The position numbers and the translations under genes were made by a program. From Phocoenobacter atlanticus (GTDB taxonomy: Bacteria > Pseudomonadota > Gammaproteobacteria > Enterobacterales > Pasteurellaceae), in assembly GCF_030764225.1 (NCBI RefSeq), contig NZ_JASAXH010000004.1: DNA of 64,000 nucleotides; one strand, 5' to 3'. This document shows positions 1 to 10,338 of the stretch, in pieces; the first letter of the stretch is position 1, and every line of letters begins with the position of its first letter. The notes beneath the pieces are model-generated. The model made no database searches, was not told where the DNA came from, and worked only from the letters and a program-made list of their open reading frames with translations.

Positions 1-3000
1 CAGGTAACAGGACATAATTCAACGCAACTAACAGGGGGGTTAGAAGTACTTGGTCAAAAAGCAGATCTGTTAATCATAAACCCTAATGGTATTAATATTA
101 ATGGTGTACAAACTCGCAATACTGAGCGTTTTGTTATATCAACAAGTAATGTTATTGCTCCTCAAAAGGGGTTAAATCTTGATGTAGATAAAGGGACAAT
201 TACTATTGAAGAAAATGGTTTGGCTACTGATGGATTAAAATATTTAGATATTGTTGCAAAAAAGATCACACAAAAGGGCGCTATCAAAAATCATAATGAT
301 GATAGTTCTTCAGAAACTAATATCAATTTAATTGCTGGTTCAACTTCTTATGATGTTGTACAACAAAAAATTACTTCTAAAGGTGAAATAGTGGATGAAG
401 TGATCATTAGTGGTGAAGAATTAGGTGCAATGCACGGCAAACATATCCAATTTGTCACCACTGATTCAGGAGCAGGGATAAAGCATAGTAATATAATTTT
501 ATCTGAATCTGATATTAAATTTATCACTGACAATGGTAGTATTGATCTCCACTCAGTGCATTCAAAAAATAGTATTGAAATAAAAAAAGCAAATCAAATT
601 ACACTGAATAATGAAATAAATACAAAAACTATTTTATTAGATGGTCAAACTACAAATATAAAAACAAATGCACAAGTAAATGCTAACAAAGTACAACTAA
701 ATATGACTGAGAGTATTAATTTAGAAAATAATAGTAAACTTTCTGGTGTTAGCGTTCAAACTAAAGCAAAACAGTTAAAATTAACAGAAAACGCTGTTTT
801 GTTAGGGAAAAATATTGTAGTAAATAGTTCAGATATTGATAATAAAGGAATAATTTATGGACATTCTACTCAAATAGACAGTAATAATTTAAATAATAAT
901 GGAAAAATATTAGCCGTAAAATCACTCAAAATTATTACTAAGGGTAATGATAGTGAAGGGAAAATTAATGGTTATAAAAATAGTGGACAAATATCAAGTA
1001 AAGGAGATGCTGAGTTAATTTTTAAAGATAATACCAATTTTAGTTCAGAGAACCATAATTTACCTGAGGCACAATATAATATTACAGTTAAAACAAATGA
1101 TTTTAATATAAACGAAAATCACCAACTTACATCTCTTGCAAATATTATAATTGAAAGTCATTCCTTTAAAAATAAAGGAGCTATTATTTCTGCCAAAAAA
1201 TTAGGAATTATTACTAATGATAATATTCAAAATTATGGCGATTTAGTTGCAAAAAAAGGAGTATATCTAAGTTCAACTATAGGAGACATTAATAATTATT
1301 CTGATTCAATTATTTATTCAGAAGGTCAACTTTTTTTAGAAGCTCAGAATAATATCTATAATTTAGGGGATATTTTTGCTAAAGAAAAAATTACAGCTTC
1401 TGCTGTAAAATTTACTAATGATGCAAAATTAGAAAGTAATGTTAGTATTTCAAATACATTTAAAGAACATCTGCATAGTAAATATTATAACTTAGAATAT
1501 GACAATTATTATATATCTTTAGAAGTCCCTGAATTTGTGAATAATTTAAAAATTAAAAATGCAGGAATTGTTATTGGAGAAGCGGGTTTTTCATTTATAC
1601 AAAAGAATATTATAAATACTAGTTTAAATTATATGTTAATAAATACTAGAAAATCGGTTAACCCTACTTATGATGTTAAATTATTATTTACCCCTATAGA
1701 GATTCAAAATAAAGATAGCGGTGTCTTTAATTATAGCCTTATTAATATTCAAGGAAATTTTGAGAATAATGGCACAACAAAAATTGTTAATGAACCAAGA
1801 AATCAACAGTTTGACCTTATAGAAAATTATTTAAAAAACCCCAAAGTACATATAAGAGTGGCCTATACCCCTCGCTCTTCCCTATTTAAAACAGATTTAA
1901 GTGGAACAGCAGATTTAAGTAGAAATAATTTATATGATTTTTTTGATATTATACTTAATGATGAATATCCATTAAGTAGTTCTCTGTATTATGCTCGTAG
2001 TAATGAAATAATTAATGCCCTTCAAGGGATACAATCCTCTGATTTTCAGAAAGTAATGCTACTCACATTTGGGCAAAATTGGGCAAATCAAGACCACTCT
2101 GCATTAAAACAAAATTGGCAAAAATTTAAAGAAAATAAGCCAATGATCTCTTTTTATCCTTCTCATCATAAGGCACAATTATTTGCTGATAAATTAACAG
2201 GAAATATTACATCTTTACAAAATGGTCATCTATTTGAACATAATAATTATCAAAGAGATATTGTAATTGGAAAATACTCCATCCCTGTCCCTGATATAAA
2301 TTTTGAAAACTTATTAAATGAAACAGAAAAAGATACTGAGATTGATTTTTCTCATTTAACTCAATTATTAAGAAAAACAAATTTGCTTATTGATCGCTCT
2401 TTTCAACAATCTAATTTAAATTTAGAAAAAGAATTGACTGATAAAGACAGAGAATTATTAGGTAAAATTGACGGTGGAGAAGAAGAGAAACCACTAATCA
2501 AATATGATTTAACTGATATTGATACAATCAAAGCACTTGTTACTCATTCTCATAATGATAATCTACCCTCTAACTCCGAAAATGCTGTACTAAATGTTAA
2601 AGATATAGAGCTAAAAACTCACGAAACTTACAATGATGGCACAATTTATGGAGAGACTGTAAATATTGATTCAGATGGAAAAATTAAAAATCAAGGAGAT
2701 ATTTTAAGTGAAAAAGAAACTCATTTGAAAGCCTCAAAAGGAATTGAAACCGAAGGTCGTGTTATTGCAAATGCAGATGGTAGTACATCAGTACATAAAT
2801 CAAATATTGTTTCGAAAGGAAATCTCAATCTAGAAACAGATTTAAATAAGAGTATTGATATAATCTCCTCAAACATTGGAGGGGCAACAGGTTCGATTAA
2901 TACAAAAGATTTAAATATTAAAGATACTTATTCAACAACAAGTATAAGTTTAGAAGAGGATATTCATTCAAAACTATCTGGTAGAGTTATTGGTCAACAT

Positions 3001-6000
3001 ACACAAAAAGAATCAAGTGTAAAATCAGAAGGATCAACATTAAAATTTGATCATATAGATTTAAATTTACAAGGAGATCTTAATCAAACTGGCAGTGATA
3101 TGAGTGCTGATAGTATTTCTGGTGTAGTACAAGGTAACTACAATACTCATTCTGGTAAAAATATCACTCATTCCGAAAAAACTGAGGATATTGTTCAGCT
3201 TGAACTTGGCTTATCAGCAAGTGGTGGAGGTTATCAAGCAGGTGTTGTTGTTAATGAAAAAGATGGCACTAAAACTGGTATAACCGAAAGTGAACGATTT
3301 GGTTTAAATGGAGAAGTTGGTATAGCCTATACGAAAAAACAAGATCAACAGACGGATTTAAAACATAATAATAGTCATCTTTCTACTCATAGTGGAAAAT
3401 TAAATATTCTGGGTTCTGCAGATATTGGTGGTTTAGATATAGATGCAACTCAACCTAACCCCACAAATACAAATAAGGAAGGATTTGAGTTAGATGCTAA
3501 GCATATTTTATCTACAAAAGAGAAAGATGAAATAAATAAGTCAATGACTGAAACAACTGTTAAAGTTGGATTAGAAGGAGAAATGCATTCTGCTGTTGGA
3601 GATTTAATCAATGATACTGCTCGTGAAGTTCGTGATTCAAAAAATGGCTTAAAGCAAGATATTACTACTACTTTACAAGTTGCCAGTGATGTTATAAATA
3701 CTGTAACAGGAGATATCATTGGAGGGAGTGTAAAAGAAAAAGCTGAAATATCCCATACTGAATATAACATTCATGAATCCTCAGATGTTCGTAGTCACAT
3801 TAATGGTAAAGTAACTCTTTCTTCAGATGCCGATCTTGATTTAAAAAATGTAGAAAGTGATGAAAAAAGTAAATTATCTTTAAATGCAAAAGGTGATGTA
3901 AATTTGATTGCAGGAGAAACAATACGTTCTGAAACAACGAATAGTCTTGGTGCAAAAATCTCTGCTGGAGGTAGTGTTCATTGTGGTGTAATGTCTGAAG
4001 GCTGTGCAATAGGTGTAGATTACTCGTTAGAAGGTAGTGGAAGCAATTCTCAAACTAGCTCAACTATTCATAAAAACACTGAATTAAAATCAGATGATTT
4101 AAATATAAAAGCTGGTGGTAACCTTAATCTTTCTGGAGCAAATATTGATGCCAATAAACTGCATCTGGACGTAAATGGTAAAACCAATATAAAATCTGTA
4201 CAAGATGAAGTAAAAAGTGAAACAACCTCAGTAAATACTAGTTTAGGACTAGGTGCTTCTATAAATACAGAGTTAGTCATAAAACCAAATGTAAATGTCG
4301 GCGTTGGGATTGGCTATGAAAAAGAAGAAGGTAAGGAAGTCAATAAACAGTCAGGAATTACTGGAAAACATATCGAAGGTAATTTAAAAGATGTTAACTT
4401 AGAAGGTGGCTATCTTGTTGATAGTAGTGGTAAATCTTTATTAAAGATTGATGGCAAAATAAATAGTAAAGATGTTCTTGATTCTCATCATAAGGATGGA
4501 GGAAATGTTGGTATAAATATTGGAATGAGTTCTGATAGCCTATCACATCTTAATATCAATGGAGGAAGGGTAGAACAAAAACATTATGAAGCAACAGAGC
4601 ATTCCACTATATCAGGAATAAATAATAAACAAGATGTGGATGATAAAATAAAACATAATGTATCTGATTCTAAAACAGTAACTCAAGATGATACCGTTGC
4701 AAAAACACATTTCTCTTTTGAAACAGTAGATATATCAAGATTAGCGAATAAAGGTTCAGAATATATAGCCAATAAAACTAAGCCCAAAACAGATCATATC
4801 AATACTAAATTTTTAGATAAAGTCGTTGAAGAACCAATTTATGAAGAGATACTAGATAATCCTAATACATTAAATAAACCAACTAAATCATTAGGTGATG
4901 AAGCAAGTATTGACTATAGCAAACGCCCATTACCTTCAATACCCAAAGAAGCAGAGGGAGTATCAGAAAAAGAAAGTGACGTTATTTATGCAAAGATAGA
5001 TAAATCACCAGAAGCTATAGCAAAAGCGAACGCTAAAGCAGATGAAATTGTAAAAAACTTATCTGATCATACCGCTACTGAATCTGAAGAAGATTTTGCA
5101 CCTCTATTACCTGCTCGACCAGAACTAAAAAATTCTGCAGGGAATGGAAATAAAGTAGTTGAAGAAAATGTTAGAGAATCACTATTTCAACGTATACGAA
5201 ATATCTTTAGTTCTAGACAGCAGCCAGAAACAATAGATGAAAAATTAAAAAATATAAATTATGACAATCTAGAAGATAATTTAAATTTAAAAGAATTAAT
5301 TATCTTAGAAAATATACGTAATGATAATTTTGAAGAAAGTATCTTAAATGATTCAGTATTTCTAGATGGTGCTCGTGTAGCTGCAAAAAGATTAGTTCCA
5401 GAATCAGTCTTTGAACAAATGAAAAACACTCCCGGTTTTGATGAAATCTTAACAGAGGGTGCAAAAGATATGGAAAAACGTATTAATGATGCAGTAACGT
5501 TCAAACCTACTGAGAAAGAATTTAACGAAATTCAGAATTTAGTCAAAACTTTACCTAAAGGTTTACCACTAGATATTCCAGAGCAAACGCTTCATATCTT
5601 AAATACATTAGCAACAACATCAGAAACCATTAAAAAGAGTCCAGCGTTAAAAGAACAGCTTCATAGCGTTATTGAAGAATTCTTAACCGAAAGTAAAAAT
5701 AAAGCCTTAACTGTAGCGATGATTGAGAAACTAAATTATAACTTACGACCAGAAGAAGGAGAGAACCGTATTTTATATAAAAATGAGTCATTGACTAAAG
5801 GTGATGCTATTTTTTCTAGTATAGAAGCTTCTCAATTACAGTTAGCACAGACAGTAGATTTTATTAATAATGCCAAGAATAAAGGTGTTGAGCCAAGCGT
5901 TCTAGCTGCTCTTGTTTATCAGCGTTTAATTGATTATCATCCTTTTGCCGATGGTAATGGAAGAATTACACGTGTAATCACTAATAAATTATTACTAGAT

Positions 6001-6954
6001 GCAGGTTATTCCGCTTTTCCAAAGTTTGATAAAACATTTGAAATGCGAATTACTCCTCATGATAATGAGAGAGTTCCTCTGGCAACGAATAGTGAAATGG
6101 TTCAAGAGTTCTTACGTACTTTGCGAAAAAGTAGTTCATCAACAGAAGAAAATCATACTCCTATAACAGATCGTATAAAAGATATTGTATTAAAAGATCA
6201 AACTCGTTCAGTATTACAAAAGTTAAGAGATAATTTTAAATCTGTAAAACAAGATAGTGAAATTAGAAAAGTTCGTAAAACTGTTGAACAATTTGATGGA
6301 GAAGTTAATTTTACATTTTCTCAACTTAAGGGAGAAGTATATAGCGAAATAATCAAACATATTGAAACCCAAAATGGTGTTTGTGAGGCGGTCTGTGCAT
6401 CTTGGATCACAAAAAAAGTAAATGAGCAAAGTTTATGGGAGGATATTTATGATCAACCTAAAGATGGAAAAAATGGAAAGCTAAATAAAAAATATTTTGA
6501 AGTCATTAAGCAATTACAAACTGAATTCATAAATAATGGTAATACGGCAACTCAACAATTTACATTAATGGAATCTTGGTTATCAGAACAAGGTGTTACA
6601 GCAAAAGAACGACAATTTGGATCTCAACGTCGTAAAGATCAAGTAGAAGGCTCTCTTTCTGACAAGAATCTAAATGCTTTCACTCAAGCTATTTTAGATA
6701 CAGGCAAAGAAAATTCAGCAATAAAGAAAATATCAATTAGCTTGAAAGATGGTGCTCATACTGTTTCAGCCGCTATTCAAGGTGAAAACGTTGTTTTCTT
6801 CGATCCTAATTTTGGTGAATTAAGTTTTCCTAGTCGTGAAAAATTTGATCATTGGTTTAAAAACGCATTTTGGCAACAAAGTGGTTATGCTGGAGATAAT
6901 AGTAAAAACAGAGTTTTTAATGTAGTAAATTATCATCTAAATGATAAGGAATAA
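1..6954 (+). CDS. Filamentous haemagglutinin-type exoprotein with Fic and YopT-like protease domains (5' end outside window)
   Basis: Large secreted surface or effector protein of a two-partner secretion system, predicted to modify host GTPases. The frame is open from base 1 (2317 codons visible), and the N-terminal stretch carries the secretion-domain motif NPNGI (codons about 28-32), so the TTG near 220 is not the start. After the secretion domain come a long beta-helical region rich in Asn, Ser and Lys, haemagglutinin-type repeats (about codons 900-1550), and a Pro/Tyr linker with EPIY (1611-1614) and VIYA (1662-1664 region). A Fic domain follows with a complete HPFADGNGRITR motif (from codon 1980). 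The C-terminal C58 peptidase domain has Cys2128 (GVCEAVC), His2253 (GAHT) and Asp2268 (FFDPNFG). This order matches IbpA of Histophilus somni, which carries two Fic copies; only one is seen here. The partner transporter would lie to the left. Function is inferred from family knowledge; the motifs are seen directly. Confidence 0.9.
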   Translation, partial: QVTGHNSTQLTGGLEVLGQKADLLIINPNGININGVQTRNTERFVISTSNVIAPQKGLNLDVDKGTITIEENGLATDGLKYLDIVAKKITQKGAIKNHNDDSSSETNINLIAGSTSYDVVQQKITSKGEIVDEVIISGEELGAMHGKHIQFVTTDSGAGIKHSNIILSESDIKFITDNGSIDLHSVHSKNSIEIKKANQITLNNEINTKTILLDGQTTNIKTNAQVNANKVQLNMTESINLENNSKLSGVSVQTKAKQLKLTENAVLLGKNIVVNSSDIDNKGIIYGHSTQIDSNNLNNNGKILAVKSLKIITKGNDSEGKINGYKNSGQISSKGDAELIFKDNTNFSSENHNLPEAQYNITVKTNDFNINENHQLTSLANIIIESHSFKNKGAIISAKKLGIITNDNIQNYGDLVAKKGVYLSSTIGDINNYSDSIIYSEGQLFLEAQNNIYNLGDIFAKEKITASAVKFTNDAKLESNVSISNTFKEHLHSKYYNLEYDNYYISLEVPEFVNNLKIKNAGIVIGEAGFSFIQKNIINTSLNYMLINTRKSVNPTYDVKLLFTPIEIQNKDSGVFNYSLINIQGNFENNGTTKIVNEPRNQQFDLIENYLKNPKVHIRVAYTPRSSLFKTDLSGTADLSRNNLYDFFDIILNDEYPLSSSLYYARSNEIINALQGIQSSDFQKVMLLTFGQNWANQDHSALKQNWQKFKENKPMISFYPSHHKAQLFADKLTGNITSLQNGHLFEHNNYQRDIVIGKYSIPVPDINFENLLNETEKDTEIDFSHLTQLLRKTNLLIDRSFQQSNLNLEKELTDKDRELLGKIDGGEEEKPLIKYDLTDIDTIKALVTHSHNDNLPSNSENAVLNVKDIELKTHETYNDGTIYGETVNIDSDGKIKNQGDILSEKETHLKASKGIETEGRVIANADGSTSVHKSNIVSKGNLNLETDLNKSIDIISSNIGGATGSINTKDLNIKDTYSTTSISLEEDIHSKLSGRVIGQHTQKESSVKSEGSTLKFDHIDLNLQGDLNQTGSDMSADSISGVVQGNYNTHSGKNITHSEKTEDIVQLELGLSASGGGYQAGVVVNEKDGTKTGITESERFGLNGEVGIAYTKKQDQQTDLKHNNSHLSTHSGKLNILGSADIGGLDIDATQPNPTNTNKEGFELDAKHILSTKEKDEINKSMTETTVKVGLEGEMHSAVGDLINDTAREVRDSKNGLKQDITTTLQVASDVINTVTGDIIGGSVKEKAEISHTEYNIHESSDVRSHINGKVTLSSDADLDLKNVESDEKSKLSLNAKGDVNLIAGETIRSETTNSLGAKISAGGSVHCGVMSEGCAIGVDYSLEGSGSNSQTSSTIHKNTELKSDDLNIKAGGNLNLSGANIDANKLHLDVNGKTNIKSVQDEVKSETTSVNTSLGLGASINTELVIKPNVNVGVGIGYEKEEGKEVNKQSGITGKHIEGNLKDVNLEGGYLVDSSGKSLLKIDGKINSKDVLDSHHKDGGNVGINIGMSSDSLSHLNINGGRVEQKHYEATEHSTISGINNKQDVDDKIKHNVSDSKTVTQDDTVAKTHFSFETVDISRLANKGSEYIANKTKPKTDHINTKFLDKVVEEPIYEEILDNPNTLNKPTKSLGDEASIDYSKRPLPSIPKEAEGVSEKESDVIYAKIDKSPEAIAKANAKADEIVKNLSDHTATESEEDFAPLLPARPELKNSAGNGNKVVEENVRESLFQRIRNIFSSRQQPETIDEKLKNINYDNLEDNLNLKELIILENIRNDNFEESILNDSVFLDGARVAAKRLVPESVFEQMKNTPGFDEILTEGAKDMEKRINDAVTFKPTEKEFNEIQNLVKTLPKGLPLDIPEQTLHILNTLATTSETIKKSPALKEQLHSVIEEFLTESKNKALTVAMIEKLNYNLRPEEGENRILYKNESLTKGDAIFSSIEASQLQLAQTVDFINNAKNKGVEPSVLAALVYQRLIDYHPFADGNGRITRVITNKLLLDAGYSAFPKFDKTFEMRITPHDNERVPLATNSEMVQEFLRTLRKSSSSTEENHTPITDRIKDIVLKDQTRSVLQKLRDNFKSVKQDSEIRKVRKTVEQFDGEVNFTFSQLKGEVYSEIIKHIETQNGVCEAVCASWITKKVNEQSLWEDIYDQPKDGKNGKLNKKYFEVIKQLQTEFINNGNTATQQFTLMESWLSEQGVTAKERQFGSQRRKDQVEGSLSDKNLNAFTQAILDTGKENSAIKKISISLKDGAHTVSAAIQGENVVFFDPNFGELSFPSREKFDHWFKNAFWQQSGYAGDNSKNRVFNVVNYHLNDKE

Positions 6955-7189
6955 TCTGAAAACATTATCCCACAAACTGTGTAAACTTTAAAAATGGGGT
7001 TCAAGGTTATCCTTGAATCCTATCGCTCAAGATAGTTAAAAATTAGCATTAAATAATCTAAAAAAATTATGTTGAGCACTCAGTTAAACCTCAATGTAAA
7101 AAACCATTCTTTATTTTCTCTTTCATTTTATGGAAAAATCTTGTTAAGATAATCATTATTCAATAATTAATATAAATACTGATAACACT

Positions 7190-10100
7190 ATGCTTCCACA
7201 ACTTTCAGATATACCAAAATTAAGCAATGATGTGATTTGTTACCTAAATGAAGTAAAAAAACGCCATTTTAAAGGTGATATTGCGTCAAATTATGCCGAT
7301 CGTCTGAGTTTAGCGACAGATAATAGTATTTATCAGGTTCTTCCATCTGCGATTTTATATCCAAAGACGGTAGAAGATGTACAAATTCTCACTCAAATTA
7401 CTCAAAGAGCTGAATTTCAATCCCTGACTTTTACACCTCGAGGTGGGGGAACGGGAACCAATGGTCAATCATTAAATGATAACATCATTATTGATCTCTC
7501 TCGTTATATGACAAATATTCTAGAATTAAACGTCAAAGAGCGTTGGGTCAGGGTGCAAGCTGGTGTAGTAAAAGATCAACTAAATCAATTTTTAAAACCT
7601 CACGGACTATTTTTCTCTCCAGAGCTTTCAACCAGTAATCGAGCGACCATCGGAGGAATGATCAATACTGATGCTTCAGGGCAGGGTTCGTTACAATATG
7701 GTAAAACCTCACAACACGTACTAGAGATAAAATCAGTGTTGATGAATGGGGAAATATTAGAAACTCAAGCGGTAGGATCTGATCAATTTTTTGCAAATTT
7801 AGATAAATTAAATTTATCTGATACAGCCAAACAACTGCATTCTGCTATTTTCACTCGTTGTAAAGAAATTCGTCCACAGGTATTAAAGGATCTACCACAA
7901 TTAAACCGTTTTTTAACGGGTTACGATCTCAAAAACGTCTTTAATAATGATGAGTCAGAATTTAACTTAACTCGTATTCTGACAGGTTCAGAAGGATCAT
8001 TAGCTTTTATTTGTGAGGCAAAACTTAATTTATTGCCTATTCCTAAATATCGTACCTTAATTAATATTAAATATAATTCTTTTGATTCTGCTCTGCGTTC
8101 CGCTCCAATGATGTTAGAAGCAAAAGCACTTTCTGTTGAAACCATTGATTCAAAGGTATTAAATTTAGCCAAACAAGATATTATTTGGCACTCCGTTTCA
8201 GATTTATTATTAGAAGATAAAAATAATCCTATCCTTGGTATTAATATTGTGGAATATGCCTCTAATGATGAAGAACAAAATCAAAAACTGATTAATGACT
8301 TGTGTCAAACCCTCGAGCAAAAAATAGCAAATAAAACAAGCGGTATCATTGGTTATCAAATTTGCAATGATTTAGCTTCTATCGAAAAAATTTATGCAAT
8401 GCGTAAAAAGGCGGTGGGGTTATTAGGTAATGCGAAAGGGTGGGCAAAACCCATTCCTTTTGTCGAAGATACTTGCGTTCCCCCTGAAAATTTAGCGGAT
8501 TACATTACAGAATTTCGTCAATTATTGGATTCTTATCAATTAGAATATGGTATGTTTGGACACGTTGATGCAGGGGTGTTACACGTTCGCCCCGCATTAG
8601 ATTTATGTGATAAACAACAAGTTAAAACCTTTAAAACGATTTCTGATGAAGTAGTAAAACTGACCTCAAAATACGGCGGTTTAATTTGGGGAGAACACGG
8701 CAAAGGTATGCGATCTTATTATGGTCAGCATTTCTTTGGAGAAAAATTGTGGCACGAACTACGTTATATTAAACAACTGTTTGATCCTCAAAATCGCTTA
8801 AACCCGGGTAAGATTTGTACGCCTTTAGACAGTAAAGATAAGTTGTATCCGATTGATTCCCCTATGCGTGCTGATTTTGACCACCAAATTCCCCTCGAGG
8901 TAAAAAACGAATTTAAAGGAGCAATGAGTTGTAACGGTAATGGATTATGCTTTAATTTTGATGTGCATAGTGTGATGTGTCCTTCTATGAAAATAACGGG
9001 CAATCGAGTTTTTTCACCCAAAGGGCGTGCAACACTAATTCGAGAATGGTTACGACTTCTTGCGGAACAAGGGATTAGCCCTGATGATGTAATTTTTAAG
9101 GATAAAAAATATCCTCTAAAATTAACAGATTTTGTTGCTAAGCTTCGTCACCAATGGAATAAGAATACTAGTTATGATTTTTCTCACGAAGTCAAAATGG
9201 CAATGGATACTTGTTTAGCTTGTAAAGCCTGTGCTAGCCAATGCCCAATAAAAATTGATGTGCCAACATTCCGTAGTCAATTTAATCATTTATATCATCA
9301 ACGTTATTTTCGTCCAGTGAAAGATTATGTAGTGTCTAATCTTGAGTTTGTTGTCCCTTTAATGGCAAAAACACCACACTTCTATAATTTCTTTAGTACC
9401 ACGAAAATAGCAGAAAAAATAGCAAATAAAACCATTGGAATGACCGACTTACCTGCTCTTTCAACACCTAATTTACAACAGCAATTAGTGAAAATAAATT
9501 ATCAAGGGGAAAAGTTAGAAACCATTGAACATTGGGTTGCAAGCGGTCACTTACCTAATGATTTTTGCAAATTTATTTTTGTGATACAAGATCCTTTTAC
9601 TTCTTATTATGATGCAAAAGTTATCGCAGATTTTGTCCATTTTTGTCAAAAAATTGGTTTTAAGCCTATTGTATTACCCTTCAAACCAACTGGAAAAGCG
9701 GCGCATATTAAAGGTTTTTTAAATCAATTTTCTAAAACAGCGAAAAATCAGGCAGACTTTTTAAACCGTGTCGCAAAATTAAATATCCCAATGGTAGGAG
9801 TCGATCCTGCTTTGGTATTGCTTTATCGAGATGAATATAATCATCTGTTGCAAGAACAACGAGGTGAGTTTGAAGTTCTATTAGTACACGAATGGTTAAA
9901 TGATCAGATTAAAAACAAGCGGTTAGATGTTTGCAAAAATTTACAAATAAGTGACCGCTTACAATGGTATCTGTTTTCACACTGTACAGAAACCACTGCT
10001 TTACCAAATAGCACAAAAGAGTGGCAACGGATTTTTGAGTATTTCAACCAAACACTGAACAGTGAAAATGTCGGTTGCTGTGGAATGGCAGGGACTTTTG

Positions 10101-10294
10101 GTCACGAAACCCAGCATATAGCAATGTCTAAAGCAATTTACGAACAATCGTGGCAAACTAAATTTAAAGATAAACCGATAGAACAATGTCTTGCCACAGG
10201 TTACTCTTGCCGTAGCCAAGTCAAGCGTATGGAAAAAGTGATATTAAAACACCCTATTCAAGCGTTATTGAGTGTATTAGTATCCCATACTTAA
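7190..10294 (+). CDS. ydiJ: YdiJ-type FAD-binding and 4Fe-4S oxidoreductase (D-2-hydroxyacid/D-2-hydroxyglutarate dehydrogenase family)
   Basis: 1034-residue flavoprotein of the YdiJ family (the E. coli and Haemophilus members are slightly over 1000 residues), thought to oxidise D-2-hydroxyacids such as D-2-hydroxyglutarate. The N-terminal half has the FAD_binding_4 signature RGGGTGTNGQ and the FAD-oxidase C-terminal motif GHVDAGVLHVRP. The middle carries a 4Fe-4S site, CLACKACASQCP, and the C-terminal part has the CCG-domain pattern with GCCGMAGTFGHE and YSCRSQ. It stands alone, 235 bases after the exoprotein and just before sfsA, with no strong ribosome binding site in front of the ATG. An inverted pair of uptake-signal cores lies inside the coding sequence at 9915-9960. 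Family assignment is firm; the exact substrate is not shown by the sequence. Confidence 0.9.
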   Translation: MLPQLSDIPKLSNDVICYLNEVKKRHFKGDIASNYADRLSLATDNSIYQVLPSAILYPKTVEDVQILTQITQRAEFQSLTFTPRGGGTGTNGQSLNDNIIIDLSRYMTNILELNVKERWVRVQAGVVKDQLNQFLKPHGLFFSPELSTSNRATIGGMINTDASGQGSLQYGKTSQHVLEIKSVLMNGEILETQAVGSDQFFANLDKLNLSDTAKQLHSAIFTRCKEIRPQVLKDLPQLNRFLTGYDLKNVFNNDESEFNLTRILTGSEGSLAFICEAKLNLLPIPKYRTLINIKYNSFDSALRSAPMMLEAKALSVETIDSKVLNLAKQDIIWHSVSDLLLEDKNNPILGINIVEYASNDEEQNQKLINDLCQTLEQKIANKTSGIIGYQICNDLASIEKIYAMRKKAVGLLGNAKGWAKPIPFVEDTCVPPENLADYITEFRQLLDSYQLEYGMFGHVDAGVLHVRPALDLCDKQQVKTFKTISDEVVKLTSKYGGLIWGEHGKGMRSYYGQHFFGEKLWHELRYIKQLFDPQNRLNPGKICTPLDSKDKLYPIDSPMRADFDHQIPLEVKNEFKGAMSCNGNGLCFNFDVHSVMCPSMKITGNRVFSPKGRATLIREWLRLLAEQGISPDDVIFKDKKYPLKLTDFVAKLRHQWNKNTSYDFSHEVKMAMDTCLACKACASQCPIKIDVPTFRSQFNHLYHQRYFRPVKDYVVSNLEFVVPLMAKTPHFYNFFSTTKIAEKIANKTIGMTDLPALSTPNLQQQLVKINYQGEKLETIEHWVASGHLPNDFCKFIFVIQDPFTSYYDAKVIADFVHFCQKIGFKPIVLPFKPTGKAAHIKGFLNQFSKTAKNQADFLNRVAKLNIPMVGVDPALVLLYRDEYNHLLQEQRGEFEVLLVHEWLNDQIKNKRLDVCKNLQISDRLQWYLFSHCTETTALPNSTKEWQRIFEYFNQTLNSENVGCCGMAGTFGHETQHIAMSKAIYEQSWQTKFKDKPIEQCLATGYSCRSQVKRMEKVILKHPIQALLSVLVSHT
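9915..9960. repeat. Paired DNA uptake signal sequences inside ydiJ
   Basis: ACAAGCGGT at 9915-9923 faces the inverted core ACCGCTT at 9954-9960 across an AT-rich spacer containing TTTGCAAAAATTT. This is the same composite seen between genes elsewhere in the window, but here it lies within an open reading frame and encodes part of the protein. Confidence 0.7.
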
Positions 10295-10338
10295 AATTTG
10301 CAAAAATCAATCAACAACTGACCGCTTAAAGGACAACG

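Noticed and set aside
200..5000. Repeat array or CRISPR-like periodicity in the exoprotein gene
   Set aside because: The repetition is at protein level (beta-helix repeats, Asn/Lys-rich codons); no identical DNA repeats with spacers are visible.
220..6954. Start of the exoprotein at the TTG near 220
   Set aside because: The frame is open to base 1 and codes for the TPS secretion domain before that codon, so the start lies outside the window.
6998..7020. Terminator after the exoprotein gene (GGTTCAAGG/CCTTGAATCC)
   Set aside because: The stem has a bulge and no T tract follows, so I did not annotate it.
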